A DNA stretch of 60,620 nucleotides from Bradyrhizobium sp. STM 3843 (GTDB taxonomy: Bacteria; Pseudomonadota; Alphaproteobacteria; Rhizobiales; Xanthobacteraceae), in the NCBI RefSeq assembly GCF_000239815.1, contig NZ_CAFK01000092.1, forward strand, positions 1-60,620. The letters run 5' to 3'. How positions within the stretch are numbered: the first letter of the stretch is position 1; each line of letters begins with the position of its first letter. This document shows positions 1-10,288 of the stretch, one piece after another. The notes below the pieces were generated by a model. That model had not been told where the DNA came from. It saw nothing but the letters and a program-made list of their open reading frames with translations, and did not search any database. A program made the translations under genes and the position numbers.

Positions 1-21
1 AACACGGCCGCAGCCAGTTAT

Positions 22-915
22 ATGGTCGCAGGGCACGCCGTTACAGTGTCAAAGGCCCGGCCTGGTCTTTACCTCGTGGCAACGCCGATCGGCAATCTCG
101 GTGACATCACGCTGCGCGCGCTCGAGACTCTGGCGGGCGTCGACCTGATCGCATGCGAGGACACCAGGATCACGCGACGGCTGACCGAGCGCTACGGCAT
201 CTCGGCCGAGCTCACCCCCTATCACGAACACAATGCAGAGAGCGCGCGTCCAAAGCTGCTGCAGCGTCTGGCGGACGGCGCGGCGATCGCGCTGGTGTCC
301 GACGCAGGCACACCGCTGATTTCCGATCCCGGCTACAAACTGGTGCGGACAGCCTGCGCTGGCGGACATGCGGTGACGGCATTGCCCGGCGCATCCTCGG
401 TGCTCGCGGCGTTGAACCTCGCCGCACTGCCGACCGACCGCTTCTTCTTCGACGGGTTCCTGCCGTCGAAACAACAGGCGCGCCGCAGCCGGCTCGCAGA
501 GCTCGCGCGCATCGATGCCACGCTGGTGCTGTTCGAATCCGGCAGCCGCGTGCAGGAGACGTTGGCCGAACTCGCCGAGATCCTCGGCGCACGCGAGGCC
601 GCGATCTGCCGCGAACTGACCAAGCTCCATGAAGACGTCACGCGCGCATCGCTTGTCGAGCTGGCCGCAAATGCGGCGGCGTTGGAGACCCGCGGCGAGT
701 TCGTCCTGGTGATCGGTCCGCCCGCGCGCGATGCCGAGGTCATGTCGTCCGACGCGCTCGATGCGCTGCTGAAGGAGCAATTGCGGACCGAGAGCGTCAA
801 GGACGCGGTCATGCACGCGGTCGAGCTCTCGGGACGCCCGCGGCGCGAGGTCTATGCCCGTGCGTTGGCGCTCGCCAAGGACAAGCAGGCGGAAGAGGGC
901 GATGGCCAAAGCTGA
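22..915 (+). CDS. rsmI: 16S rRNA 2'-O-methyltransferase RsmI
   Basis: RsmI methylates the 2'-OH of C1402 in 16S rRNA using S-adenosylmethionine; it belongs to the tetrapyrrole-methylase fold. The 297-residue product shows the family signatures early on: [13 protein letters not shown] near residues 18-30, ACEDTR near 44, and [14 protein letters not shown] near 91-104. Length is normal for the family. The ATG at 22 is close to the window edge, so an upstream start cannot be excluded. Its 3' end overlaps the start of the YraN gene, and rsmI-yraN-gshB is a gene order seen in many alphaproteobacteria, so the three are probably co-transcribed. Confidence 0.95.
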   Translation: MVAGHAVTVSKARPGLYLVATPIGNLGDITLRALETLAGVDLIACEDTRITRRLTERYGISAELTPYHEHNAESARPKLLQRLADGAAIALVSDAGTPLISDPGYKLVRTACAGGHAVTALPGASSVLAALNLAALPTDRFFFDGFLPSKQQARRSRLAELARIDATLVLFESGSRVQETLAELAEILGAREAAICRELTKLHEDVTRASLVELAANAAALETRGEFVLVIGPPARDAEVMSSDALDALLKEQLRTESVKDAVMHAVELSGRPRREVYARALALAKDKQAEEGDGQS

Positions 916-1324
916 CGCGGCAAGCCCCGACGGCACGCCTCCGAGACCCGCGAAGGTCGCCGCGCCCGAACGGGTCGCTGCCTTTCGCACCGGGCTTTCG
1001 GCTGAAAGCCGTGGCGCCGCTCTGCTGATCGCGAAGGGTTACCGCATCCTCGCCAGACGTTTCCGCACCCCGCATGGCGAGATCGACATCATCGCGCGCA
1101 GGCGCAACCTGCTCGCTTTTGTCGAGGTCAAAGCACGCGCCTCGCTCGACGATGCCGCCTATGCGGTGACGCCGCGCCAGCAGCAGCGCATCATCGACGC
1201 GGCCCAAGCCTGGCTGATGGCGCATCCCGAACATGCCGAATTCGAATTGCGCTTCGATGCTATTCTGATTGCGCCGAAGAGCCTGCCGCGCCATCTGGTG
1301 GCAGCGTTCGACGCCAGCCCTTGA
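902..1324 (+). CDS. YraN/UPF0102 family putative endonuclease-fold protein
   Basis: Member of the UPF0102 (YraN) family, small proteins with a PD-(D/E)XK nuclease-like fold whose cellular role is not settled. The core shows [10 protein letters not shown] followed by LAFVEVKAR, which carries the expected acidic and E-x-K residues. The start at 902 (MAKADAAS) is chosen over an in-frame upstream codon at 854 because it gives the usual short N-terminus; it overlaps the rsmI stop by 14 bases, suggesting translational coupling. Length is 140 residues, slightly above typical owing to a proline-rich N-terminus. Confidence 0.88.
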   Translation: MAKADAASPDGTPPRPAKVAAPERVAAFRTGLSAESRGAALLIAKGYRILARRFRTPHGEIDIIARRRNLLAFVEVKARASLDDAAYAVTPRQQQRIIDAAQAWLMAHPEHAEFELRFDAILIAPKSLPRHLVAAFDASP

Positions 1325-1356
1325 ACAAGCTTACCGCAGACACCGGAACCAGCCTC

Positions 1357-2298
1357 ATGAAATTGAATGTCGCCGTCCAGATGGACCCCATTGCGCGCAT
1401 CAACATCCGTGGCGATTCGACCTTCGCGCTGCTGCTGGAAGCCCAGCGCCGCGGGCACGCGCTGTCCTATTACACTCCGGACAAGCTGTCCTTGCGCGGC
1501 GAGGAGCTGGTCGCGCCGGTGCAGGCGCTGACGGTGCGCGACGAGGTCGGCGACCACTTTACTCTGGGTGAGCCGAAGCCGACGCTGCTGACCTCGTTCG
1601 ACGTCGTGCTGCTGCGCCAGGATCCGCCATTCGATCTGGCCTACATCACCTCGACGCATTTCCTGGAGCGCATCCACCCCAAGACGCTGGTGGTGAACGA
1701 CCCGGCCAGCGTGCGCAACGCGCCGGAAAAGCTGTTCGTGATGAATTTCCCGCAGCTGATGCCGCCAACCCTGATCTCGCGCGACCTCGAGGAGATCAAC
1801 GCCTTCCGCGATCAGCATGGCGCGGTCGTGATGAAGCCGCTGCATGGCCATGGTGGTGCGGCTGTGTTCCGCGTCATGCCGCAGGACATGAATTTCGGCT
1901 CGCTGTTCGACATGTTCTCGGTGACCTTCAAGGAGCCCTGGGTGGTCCAGCGCTTCCTTCCCGAGGTCAAGCATGGCGACAAGCGCATCATTTTGGTGGA
2001 CGGCGAATTCGCCGGGGCGGTGAACCGCGTGCCGGCGGCCGATGATCTGCGCTCCAACATGGTCCGCGGCGGCGCGGCGCAGGCTACCGATCTCAGTGCT
2101 CGCGAGCGCGAGATCTGCGAGACCTTGGGACCGGCCTTGCGCGAACGCGGACTGCTGCTGGTCGGCATCGATGTGATCGATGGCAACCTGACCGAGATCA
2201 ACGTGACGTCGCCCACGGGCATTCGCGCGATTGCCCGGCTCGGAGGCCCCGACATCGCCGGCCGTGTCTGGGACGTGATCGAGAAGAAGCGCAGCTGA
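1357..2298 (+). CDS. gshB: Glutathione synthetase
   Basis: GshB joins gamma-glutamylcysteine and glycine with ATP in the cytoplasm, the second step of glutathione synthesis. The 313-residue product has the N-terminal prokaryotic GSH-synthetase segment (VAVQMDPI, then [16 protein letters not shown]) and a C-terminal ATP-grasp domain with [13 protein letters not shown] and the substrate-binding [10 protein letters not shown] near the end. The ATG at 1357 gives the standard N-terminus [12 protein letters not shown]; the longer open frame from a TTG at 1321 overlaps the preceding stop and adds 12 unconserved-looking residues. It lies 32 bases after the YraN gene on the same strand. Confidence 0.95.
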   Translation: MKLNVAVQMDPIARINIRGDSTFALLLEAQRRGHALSYYTPDKLSLRGEELVAPVQALTVRDEVGDHFTLGEPKPTLLTSFDVVLLRQDPPFDLAYITSTHFLERIHPKTLVVNDPASVRNAPEKLFVMNFPQLMPPTLISRDLEEINAFRDQHGAVVMKPLHGHGGAAVFRVMPQDMNFGSLFDMFSVTFKEPWVVQRFLPEVKHGDKRIILVDGEFAGAVNRVPAADDLRSNMVRGGAAQATDLSAREREICETLGPALRERGLLLVGIDVIDGNLTEINVTSPTGIRAIARLGGPDIAGRVWDVIEKKRS

Positions 2299-3369
2299 TC
2301 AGGTCGGCTTCAAGCCGCGGACCTTCAACTGCGCCTCGGAGAGCACGAGCTTGTCGAAACGCTTGTGGCTTTCCTCGAAGTCCTCATTGGAGATCCGCGC
2401 ACAGCCCGGCCGTCCCCGGAGGATCATCGAGGTCGTGGCCCAGCTCAGGCGCGAGGCTTTGCAGGCGATCAGGAGATCGCCGATCCGATCGTCGTCCATC
2501 AGGCACTCGATGGTCTCGATGCTGACATCCGACAACAGCGCCAGCGCCGCAATCACGGCCGGATAGTCGTTGGTGGCGGCGAACCGGTTCACCGCGGCGT
2601 CGCCGAGCTTGCCGGTCCGATTGAGGACCGCGATCTCGCCCTTGATCTGGGTGTAGTCCCAGGTGGCACGGATCGCGGCGTTGGCCGCGCGCGTGGGCGT
2701 CGCCTGCAGCGTGGCCTTGGTGGCCGGCGGGGCCGCCTTGATGAATCGCGCCCGCGCGACATCGCTCGCCGCCGCCACGAAGGCGCGCGACAGCTTGGCC
2801 GGGAGATCAGCGCGTTGGCCGAGCTTTTCGGCGAGATCCTCGTCGCGCTCGGCGGCCTTGAACAGGCTGCGGTAGCCATCCTCGGAGAAGCGCGCCGTCA
2901 GATTCTGCACCAGCGCCATGCGCACGGCAGGATAGCCGCGCGCAATCAGCAGTTCAGTCAAGGGCTCGCCGATTGCCTTGCGGCTGGCGACCGCGACCAA
3001 TTGCGGCTGGCTGCTGGTCTTGATGAAGTCCGCGAGGTCGCGATCTGACAACACGGCCGCCTTGGCGAGCATTGGGGCAGCAACCCGCACGTCAGCATGG
3101 CTCGCCAACAGGCGCGCCGTGGCGTAAGGCGCGCGCTCGATGGTGCCGAGCGCAGCGCTCAGCTCGGCCAATGCCTCGACGGCGACCTGCGGCATCAGTC
3201 GCGCAAAAATCTGGTCGTAGAGATCGAGCTGCTCGGTGGCGTGCGGGCGCGGCCCGGACAACAGCAGCGCCGTTGTCTTGCGCAGGATCTCGGTCGACAA
3301 TTCGGAGACCGTCCGGGTCTCCCCGGCGGGCTGCTTTGCCGGTTGGAGCGCCGGATGCCGTTGATTCAT
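2299..3369 (-). CDS. DUF2336 domain-containing protein
   Basis: A 356-residue cytoplasmic protein resembling the DUF2336 family of alphaproteobacteria, which is built of alpha-helical repeats and has no firmly assigned function. The translation is rich in Ala, Leu and Arg, with repeated helical segments (for example LTARFSEDGYRSLFKAAERDEDLAEKLGQ) and no signal peptide or membrane helix. It converges on gshB with adjacent stop codons. The assignment rests on overall composition and layout rather than a catalytic motif, so the family is likely but not certain. Confidence 0.72.
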   Translation of the reverse strand: MNQRHPALQPAKQPAGETRTVSELSTEILRKTTALLLSGPRPHATEQLDLYDQIFARLMPQVAVEALAELSAALGTIERAPYATARLLASHADVRVAAPMLAKAAVLSDRDLADFIKTSSQPQLVAVASRKAIGEPLTELLIARGYPAVRMALVQNLTARFSEDGYRSLFKAAERDEDLAEKLGQRADLPAKLSRAFVAAASDVARARFIKAAPPATKATLQATPTRAANAAIRATWDYTQIKGEIAVLNRTGKLGDAAVNRFAATNDYPAVIAALALLSDVSIETIECLMDDDRIGDLLIACKASRLSWATTSMILRGRPGCARISNEDFEESHKRFDKLVLSEAQLKVRGLKPT

Positions 3370-3522
3370 AGTCTTTTTACCTCTAGCGGTCGCGAGGATG
3401 CCTGCCGAACCGACGCCGCAGGCGCGATCTTGTCAGAGCATGCAAAGATCCGCCTAAAACCGCGTTAAGCCGGCCTCCCGCCATGGCTGCGCCCCGCGGG
3501 ACCGGCGGGCCGCTATCCAGTG

Positions 3523-5499
3523 TCAGGCGGCCGAGACTGCGACCGCGACCGCCTCGCCATCGCTGCCGCGTGCCAGCCAGGCGATCGCGTCGCTCTCGGC
3601 CATCGGCCGACCGTAAAGCCAGCCCTGCCCGTAGATGCAACCGAGCGACCGCAGCGCCCGCGCCTCCTCCTCGGTCTCAACCCCCTCGGCGATAATCCTG
3701 TGCCCAAGCGGCAGCGCGACCGCGGCGATCGCCATGACCAGCTGCTGATTGCGGCAACTCGCCGGGAGGTCATGGATGAACGACCGGTCGATCTTGATGG
3801 TGTCGAGCTCGACCGCCAACAGGTTGGCAATCGAGGAGTGACCAACGCCGAAATCATCGACCGCAAGGCCGAAGCCGTAGTCGTGGATCAGCCGCAGCTC
3901 GTCGGCGCAGCGTTTGGGGTCGAACATCGTCTCCTCGGTGATCTCGATCTCGATCCGCCGCGGGTCGACCCCATATCGCTCCGCCGCGTCCTTGAGGATG
4001 CGCGCCGGCGAATGAGTAGAAAACTCGCGGGGCGAGACATTGACGGCGACCTTGACCCGCGGTGTCCGGCTTGCGTCGAGCGCCCGCACGAACGCACAGG
4101 CCCGCTCGGCGACGAAGGCCGTCAGCTTGTTCGACAGCCGCAATCGAAACGCAGCACGCACGATGTCGGGCGGCGGAATCATGCCCTCGCTCGGATGCCT
4201 CCAGCGGAGCAGGGCCTCGAAACCAATCACCTCGCGCGTTGCCATCGTGACCTGCGGTTGGAACTCGAGGTGGAGCTCACCGCGCGCCAGCGCCTGCGGC
4301 AGGTCGAGGTCGAGGCGACGCTGGAGCGCGAACTCGGTTTGCATCTGTTCGTCGAAGACGCGCGTGCGGGCTCGCCCATCCTCCTTGGCCCGGTAAAGCG
4401 CAGCATCGGCTCGGGCGCAGAGATCATCGACAGCGATGTCGCCTTCCAGGTGCACAGCAATGCCGATCGAGCAGCTGATCGACTGTGGTTGCCCCGCGAT
4501 CGTCAACGGCAGCGACAGGGCTCTCGTCAGCTGTTCGGCGAAGGCCGCCGACCGCGCTGCGACGGCGGATCCCTGGAGCACCACGATGAACTCGTCGCCG
4601 CCGAGTCGGACCGGCAAGTCATCGACTTGGCAGGCGGAGCGGAGCACGTCGGCCACCTCGGCGAGGACACGGTCACCGGCGTCATGACCGAGGGTATCGT
4701 TGATCGTCTTGAAGTTATCGATGTCGAACAGGACGAACGCCACACCCTGGCCGCTACGGCACGCCGCGTCGGCGACGTCACGGAAGTGGCTCCGGTTGGC
4801 GAGGCCAGTCAGCGGATCGGTCCGCACGAGCTGCTCCAGCGCCCGGTTGGAGCTCAGCACCTCGCGGTTGGCCTCGGCAAGGGAGCCGGCGAGATCTGTC
4901 GCTTCAAACGCCGTGATCTGGCTGGCGATGAAATTGCGCTCGCCGAGGATGGCGGCGCGGAACAGCATCAAGGTCAGGAACACCACATCCGCCGCGATGA
5001 TGTAGCTGACACCGCTCCCGGACATCAGCATCCGCAGCAGTGTCGCCCCCATCAGCGGCGTACCGAACGCGATTGCCGTCGACGAATAAGCGAGGCTTTG
5101 GATGATGGCGCCGGTCGTCGTGCCGGCCATAATGAAGACGACGCAGTAGAGGGCCTGCTGGGTGAGAAAGGCACCAAAGCAGAGAGGCACGACGGACCAC
5201 AACAACCCGCTCGCAAACGCCATGGCGGTGAGAAATCGCAGCAGCCGGTGCGGATCGGACTCCCGCAGGCCGGAGGACTTCATCGCCAGCACCCGCCAGG
5301 CTCGAAACAGCGCGAAAGCAACCGCCGCGGCGAGCCACCAGAAGATGAGGGTTCCTCCGTCCTCGAGATAGAGCAGCAGCGCCAGCGAGACGGCGATCGC
5401 AACGTTCGACAGCAATGTCAGGGCGATATTTTGCAGCGAGTTCGTCGCCTGGGCCTTCGCCACAGCCGTCGCCTTCAGGTCGGTATCCTTGATCTGCAT
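3523..5499 (-). CDS. Membrane GGDEF-EAL bifunctional cyclic-di-GMP protein
   Basis: A 658-residue protein with N-terminal membrane helices (about residues 25-190), then GGDEF and EAL domains. GGDEF domains make cyclic-di-GMP and EAL domains hydrolyse it. The GGDEF motif is intact (RLGGDEFIVVL). The inhibitory-site RxxD is altered to QVDD, suggesting loss of product inhibition. The EAL domain keeps FEALLRWRHP, NVSPREF, EITEETMFD, DDFGVGHSS, KIDRSF and AEGVETEEE, so it looks catalytically competent. The ATG at 5499 begins MQIKDTDLK. The gene stands alone; the N-terminal membrane part resembles no sensor domain I recognise. Confidence 0.9.
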   Translation of the reverse strand: MQIKDTDLKATAVAKAQATNSLQNIALTLLSNVAIAVSLALLLYLEDGGTLIFWWLAAAVAFALFRAWRVLAMKSSGLRESDPHRLLRFLTAMAFASGLLWSVVPLCFGAFLTQQALYCVVFIMAGTTTGAIIQSLAYSSTAIAFGTPLMGATLLRMLMSGSGVSYIIAADVVFLTLMLFRAAILGERNFIASQITAFEATDLAGSLAEANREVLSSNRALEQLVRTDPLTGLANRSHFRDVADAACRSGQGVAFVLFDIDNFKTINDTLGHDAGDRVLAEVADVLRSACQVDDLPVRLGGDEFIVVLQGSAVAARSAAFAEQLTRALSLPLTIAGQPQSISCSIGIAVHLEGDIAVDDLCARADAALYRAKEDGRARTRVFDEQMQTEFALQRRLDLDLPQALARGELHLEFQPQVTMATREVIGFEALLRWRHPSEGMIPPPDIVRAAFRLRLSNKLTAFVAERACAFVRALDASRTPRVKVAVNVSPREFSTHSPARILKDAAERYGVDPRRIEIEITEETMFDPKRCADELRLIHDYGFGLAVDDFGVGHSSIANLLAVELDTIKIDRSFIHDLPASCRNQQLVMAIAAVALPLGHRIIAEGVETEEEARALRSLGCIYGQGWLYGRPMAESDAIAWLARGSDGEAVAVAVSAA

Positions 5500-5724
5500 G
5501 TTGGCTCGGGCGGCATTTCAACTGCGGAGTGACACAACGACGGAGCGGTGGCCCGAAAGCCACGGCTCGCGCGGCACGAGCATCCAAAGCCGGGCCTAAG
5601 GCCGGGTTAATTCGCTGTAACGGCCGGGTTTCTCCAACGGCGACTCCCGCGGTCATCGTGTTCATGTATTGTTCTTGCGCGGTCGGGCGTCTTTGGCTAC
5701 CTTCGGTTTCACGGAGGGGGTGGC

Positions 5725-7263
5725 ATGGTCCAGCGCGTCACGACGGTTGCCTTTGAGGGTATCGAGGCCCGCGCGGTCGACGTGCAGGTCCAGGTTGCGC
5801 CGGGGCTACCGGCCTTTGCCATTGTCGGGCTGCCTGACAAGGCGGTGTCGGAGGCGCGCGAGCGGGTGCGCTCGGCCCTGATCGCCTCGGGTCTGGCGCT
5901 GCCGGCCCGCCGGATCACAGTCAATCTCGCGCCGGCCGACCTGCCCAAGGAGGGCAGCCACTATGACCTGCCCATCGCGCTCGGGCTGATGGCGGCCATC
6001 GGTGCGATCCCGCCGGATGCGCTTGGTGGCTTCACGGTGCTCGGCGAACTCGGCCTCGACGGGTCGATCGCGCCCGTGGCCGGCGTGCTGCCGGCCGCCA
6101 TTGGCGCCAATGCGCGCGAGGAAGGCCTGATCTGCCCCGCCGGCTGCGGCGCCGAAGCGGCGTGGGCCAGTCCGGACATCCAGATCATCGCGGCGAGCTC
6201 GCTGATCCAGATCGCCAACCATTTCAAGGGCACGCAGGTGCTGTCGCGTCCGCAGCCGAAAATTCATGAAGCCCAGGCCAGCGCGCTCGATCTGCGCGAC
6301 ATCAAGGGTCAGGAGAGCGCCAAGCGGGCGCTCGAAATCGCTGCTGCCGGCGGCCATCATTTGCTGATGATCGGATCACCCGGCGCCGGCAAGTCGATGC
6401 TCGCGGCGCGGCTGCCGTCGATCTTGCCGCCGCTCTCGCCATCCGAGCTGCTCGAAGTGTCGATGATCGCCTCGGTTGCCGGCGAGATCGAAGGCGGCGC
6501 CTTGACCTCGCGGCGGCCGTTCCGCAGCCCGCATCACTCCGCAAGCATGGCTGCACTCACCGGAGGCGGCTTGCGCGCCAAGCCCGGCGAGATTTCGTTG
6601 GCACATCAGGGCGTGCTGTTCCTGGACGAATTGCCGGAGTTCGATCCGCGCGTGCTGGATTCGCTGCGGCAGCCGCTGGAGAACGGCGAGGTCTCGATCT
6701 CGCGAGCGAATCATCGCGTCACCTATCCGGCGCGGTTCATGCTGGTCGCCGCCATGAATCCCTGTCGCTGCGGCAACGCCTTCGAGTCCGGCTATGCCTG
6801 CAAGCGCGGCCGCATCGATCGCTGCACCGCGGACTATCAGATGCGCATCTCAGGTCCGCTGATGGACCGCATCGACCTGCGCATCGAGGTGCCGGCGGTG
6901 ACCGCCGCCGACCTGATCCTGCCGCCGGCGGCGGAGGGCTCGAAGGAGGTGGCTGCCCGCGTCGCGGCCTCGCGCGAGGTGCAGCGCGCGCGCTATGCGG
7001 CCGCGGGGTTGCCGCAGATCCGCACCAATGCCGAAGCGCCGGCGGCGGTGCTCGATGAGATCGCCAGGCCGGATGCGCAGGGCCAAAAGCTGCTGCGCGA
7101 AGCGGCGGAAACGATGCGGCTGTCGGCGCGAGGCTATCATCGGGTGCTGCGTGTCGCCCGCACGCTCGCCGATCTCGATCACGCCGACAAAATCGGCCGG
7201 CTGCATCTCGCGGAAGCCTTGTCCTATCGCGCGCTTGCCGATGAGGCCCGGCACGCGGCGTGA
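5725..7263 (+). CDS. YifB/ComM-family Mg-chelatase-like AAA ATPase
   Basis: A 512-residue protein of the YifB family; the Vibrio/Haemophilus homologue ComM is a hexameric helicase promoting branch migration in natural transformation. The N-terminal Lon-protease-like domain shows PGLPAFAIVGLPDKAV and SHYDLPIALGLM. The Mg-chelatase AAA domain has Walker A GSPGAGKSM near residue 218, LFLDELPEF (Walker B), and a cysteine-rich NPCRCGN...YACKRG segment. A magnesium-chelatase C-terminal domain completes it. An SD-like GGAGGGGG precedes the ATG. Whether this organism is naturally competent cannot be judged here. Confidence 0.92.
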   Translation: MVQRVTTVAFEGIEARAVDVQVQVAPGLPAFAIVGLPDKAVSEARERVRSALIASGLALPARRITVNLAPADLPKEGSHYDLPIALGLMAAIGAIPPDALGGFTVLGELGLDGSIAPVAGVLPAAIGANAREEGLICPAGCGAEAAWASPDIQIIAASSLIQIANHFKGTQVLSRPQPKIHEAQASALDLRDIKGQESAKRALEIAAAGGHHLLMIGSPGAGKSMLAARLPSILPPLSPSELLEVSMIASVAGEIEGGALTSRRPFRSPHHSASMAALTGGGLRAKPGEISLAHQGVLFLDELPEFDPRVLDSLRQPLENGEVSISRANHRVTYPARFMLVAAMNPCRCGNAFESGYACKRGRIDRCTADYQMRISGPLMDRIDLRIEVPAVTAADLILPPAAEGSKEVAARVAASREVQRARYAAAGLPQIRTNAEAPAAVLDEIARPDAQGQKLLREAAETMRLSARGYHRVLRVARTLADLDHADKIGRLHLAEALSYRALADEARHAA

Positions 7264-7366
7264 GCGGTGCCCCGGTCCCGCCGTCAACGAATCGATAACG
7301 AGTTCTCTTTACGCTCCGACAACCATAAGGCCCGCGTTCATTCTCCAGGGGTCGATCGTGCGTATC

Positions 7367-7832
7367 ATGTTGCGTTTCAAAGTGCTGGTCGCGATCGCGT
7401 TGACCGCGACGGGCGGCCGTCGCCGGCAAGATCGAACTGTCATCAGCCGTGCGTTCCTGTAGCGCTGTCGGCACCGATACCGTCGAAATCGGCTCGGCGC
7501 CGTTGAATTCCGACCTTCACGTCGACGTCACCGACGATCCTGCGCTCGCCACCATTCGGGTTGCGTTGGCGGACAGCCGCGAGACCGCGGATATCGTCAT
7601 CGTCGACGACGGGCCGGCTGCTGGCGACAAGGGCTGCGGCGTGACAGCAGCGACCCAATTGGTCGCGATGGCTTCAGCTCCCGCGCAAGACGCGCCGCGC
7701 GTTTATCTCACGCCGGAAGGGCCTGCGGATGATCGCTTCGTCCGATCCAGCGGGTACACCGTGCAACAGGCCGCAGCGCTGATCGTCGGCGCGCACAGCG
7801 GTCGTTCGCATCTCGGCGATGCGTTGCTCTGA
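7367..7832 (+). pseudogene. Frameshifted gene for a small exported protein of unknown function
   Basis: The reading frame starting ATG at 7367 (or GTG at 7358) encodes a signal-peptide-like start, MLRFKVLVAIALTATG, then ends at 7462. The continuation, RSCSAVGTDTVEIGSAPL through the TGA at 7832, lies in the next frame. Removing one G from the GGG at 7411-7413 joins the two into one protein with a normal signal peptide ending ATAAVAG and a mature part of about 135 residues with an acidic middle section. The downstream frame alone starts only at an internal GTG (7449) and has no export signal. This is either a recent disabling insertion or a sequencing error. Function unknown. Confidence 0.7.
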
Positions 7833-7951
7833 CCGAAATTAGCATCTCGTTCACCTCGTTCGCACGGGGCAGCGCATTGTTGAAACACACTCAAGCTCTC
7901 TGCAAGATCGACACCGCATCCTGCTTGGAAGCGATGCTTAGGTTTTTGATT

Positions 7952-8001
7952 GAGCATGATCTTGTTCGGAAAACCGCTTCGCGCTTTTCCGGATCATGCT
8001 C
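7952..8001. repeat. Intergenic palindromic repeat, short form
   Basis: A 50-bp imperfect palindrome bounded by GAGCATGATC and GATCATGCTC, with an inner CGGAAAA / TTTTCCG stem around a GC-rich loop. The same ends and inner stem occur at 18571-18646, showing a dispersed family. It sits just upstream of the hybrid histidine kinase gene and would fold into a stable hairpin in RNA. Confidence 0.85.
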
Positions 8002-8032
8002 CAGCACTCAAATGCGTCAGGGGTGATCAGCG

Positions 8033-10273
8033 ATGGGACGATTCTTCCGCATCAAGCTGCGCTTGCGTCGCTTTGCGCGCCGCCATCAATTGGTGATCGC
8101 TGTTCTGCGCTCCCTGATGATCTTCTCCGCCGGTTTCGGTGGGGCCTATGGCTTCATCAAAGGGAGCCAGTCCGAGAACTCCGGCTATAATCCGCATGCC
8201 TTTGCGATCGGCGCCAGCTTCCTGTTTGCGCTCGCATGCGTCGGGCTCGCCACCTTGAGCATGCGGCTGCGCCTCGTGGCCAAGAAGCTGCACAAGCTCG
8301 CCCTTCACAATGAAGTGCTCACCGACCGCAATTGGGAGCTGCAGGAGGCCGCAGAACGCGCGCGCAGCCTGTTCGAATCGCAGGGCGATCTGATCGTAAT
8401 GCGCGACGGCGACGGCCGGATCACCTTCGCCAACGACGCCTATTGCCAGATGGCCGACCGAGAGAACGACGCGCTTCTCGGCACCAGCTTCTCATTCGAG
8501 CTGCTCGAGCAGGGTGACAGTGCCCTGGAGCCGAACGGCACCAGGGTGCACGACCAGCGCATCAACACGCCGCTCGGTCCGCGCTGGATCGCCTGGCGAG
8601 AAGCGCTGGTGCGCGCGGATGCAGGACAGCCGGCCGTGCTGCAATGTGTCGGTCGCGATGTCACCGACCGCACCGAAACCGAACGCGCCTTGGCCGACGC
8701 GCGCGACCAGGCCAATGCGGCCAGCCGTGCCAAATCGCGATTCCTGGCGATGGCGAGCCACGAGATCCGCACGCCGCTGAACGGCATCATCGGCATGAGC
8801 GGCCTGCTGATGGACACCAACCTGACGCCGGAACAGACGACCTATGCCAAGGCGGTGAAGACGTCGGGCGAAGCGCTGATGTCGCTGATCGAGGAGCTGC
8901 TCGATTATTCCAAGATCGAGGCCGGCAAGCTCGACCTCGAGGCGCGACCATTCGCGCTCACGCCACTGATCGAGGGCATCACCGAGCTGCTCGCACCGCG
9001 CGCGCAGGCGAAGAATCTGGAGATCGCGGCCTATATCGACGAGCGCCTGCCCTCCTTCGTGGTCGGCGACGCCGCACGGCTGCGGCAGGTGCTGCTCAAT
9101 GTCGCCGGCAATGCGATCAAGTTCACGATGACCGGCGGCGTCGCGCTGATCGTCGAGCCGGGAATCTGGCCCGGCGAGATCAGTTTCCGGGTGCGCGACA
9201 CCGGCATCGGCGTCGCGCCCGAGGCGCAGGCGCGCATCTTCCGCGAATTCGAACAGGCCGATGAACGCGTCGCGCGCAGCTTCGGCGGCACTGGGCTCGG
9301 CCTTGCGATCACCGACCGGATCGTCAAGCGCATGGGCGGCCGCATCACCCTGGACAGCGCGCCGGGCGCCGGCTCGACCTTCGAAGTCGCCGTTCCCCTG
9401 CCTGCCGCGCTCGAGCGTGGCGAACAGAACAGTTTTGCCGGTCCCGATCTGAGCGCACGTTCCGTGCTGCTGGTGGCTGCAGCAGGTCTCGCCACAGAGC
9501 TGATCGAACGACGGCTGCACAATTGGGGCGCGCAGACCTGCCTCGCACCTGATGCCGGGATCGCGCAGGCGCTGCTGCCGGAGCGGTCATGGCACGCCGT
9601 GCTGATCGACGAGGCGGTCGGGCGCGAGATGGCGCTAGCGATCGGAGAGGCCGCGCGACATCATGCAACCCGGCGCATCGTGCTGGTGACCCCGTCGACG
9701 CGACATGAGCTTCAACCGAGCGCGCCGTTCACCGGCTATCTGGTCAAACCCTTGCGCGCGGCATCGCTTGCAGCCCGCCTCGCCGGCTCGCCCGACGTGA
9801 CCGCGCCTCCTTTGGCCGAAGAATCCGTCATCGAGCCGGACGTGCCGACGTCGGCGAGCTCCAGCGAGGGCCTGTCGATCCTGGTTGCGGAGGACAACGA
9901 GATCAACGCCCTCTTGATGCGCTCGCTCCTGACGCGGCTCGGCCATCGCGTCGTGATCGCCACCAATGGCGAAGCGGCGTTGGAATCCTGGGAGGCCGCC
10001 AAATCCGCAGGCACGCCGTATGATCTGATCCTGATGGATATCCAGATGCCGCGGCTCGACGGCATGGAGGCCGCCAAACGCATTCGCGCCCAAGAGGCGT
10101 CAGAAACCGGGCGGCGGACGCCGATCCTGGCGCTGACGGCCAACACGCTGGTTGAAGATCGCTACGCCTGCTTCGAAGCCGGCATGGACGGCTTCCTGAT
10201 CAAGCCGCTCGATCGCGACAAGCTCGACGAGGCGCTCGCCGCATTGGCGGCTGCTCGCCACGTGCCGGCCTGA
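8033..10273 (+). CDS. Membrane hybrid sensor histidine kinase with C-terminal receiver
   Basis: A 746-residue two-component hybrid kinase. Two membrane helices (about 22-42 and 55-78) precede a PAS-like domain (about 110-215). The HisKA domain carries [12 protein letters not shown] with phospho-acceptor His243, followed by an HATPase_c domain ([20 protein letters not shown]). A first receiver-like domain (about 475-590) lacks the usual N-terminal acidic pair and looks degenerate. The second receiver (about 605-740) is complete, with [15 protein letters not shown] (Asp669) and a conserved Lys near IKPLD. No partner response regulator is adjacent, so its output is unknown. Confidence 0.93.
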   Translation: MGRFFRIKLRLRRFARRHQLVIAVLRSLMIFSAGFGGAYGFIKGSQSENSGYNPHAFAIGASFLFALACVGLATLSMRLRLVAKKLHKLALHNEVLTDRNWELQEAAERARSLFESQGDLIVMRDGDGRITFANDAYCQMADRENDALLGTSFSFELLEQGDSALEPNGTRVHDQRINTPLGPRWIAWREALVRADAGQPAVLQCVGRDVTDRTETERALADARDQANAASRAKSRFLAMASHEIRTPLNGIIGMSGLLMDTNLTPEQTTYAKAVKTSGEALMSLIEELLDYSKIEAGKLDLEARPFALTPLIEGITELLAPRAQAKNLEIAAYIDERLPSFVVGDAARLRQVLLNVAGNAIKFTMTGGVALIVEPGIWPGEISFRVRDTGIGVAPEAQARIFREFEQADERVARSFGGTGLGLAITDRIVKRMGGRITLDSAPGAGSTFEVAVPLPAALERGEQNSFAGPDLSARSVLLVAAAGLATELIERRLHNWGAQTCLAPDAGIAQALLPERSWHAVLIDEAVGREMALAIGEAARHHATRRIVLVTPSTRHELQPSAPFTGYLVKPLRAASLAARLAGSPDVTAPPLAEESVIEPDVPTSASSSEGLSILVAEDNEINALLMRSLLTRLGHRVVIATNGEAALESWEAAKSAGTPYDLILMDIQMPRLDGMEAAKRIRAQEASETGRRTPILALTANTLVEDRYACFEAGMDGFLIKPLDRDKLDEALAALAAARHVPA

Positions 10274-10288
10274 CCCCCCGCGGAACGA

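Noticed and set aside
3520..5532. 670-codon open frame on the plus strand
   Set aside because: It is the antisense shadow of the GGDEF-EAL gene, whose own frame carries all catalytic motifs. The shadow is Arg/His/Gln-rich with no recognisable domain.
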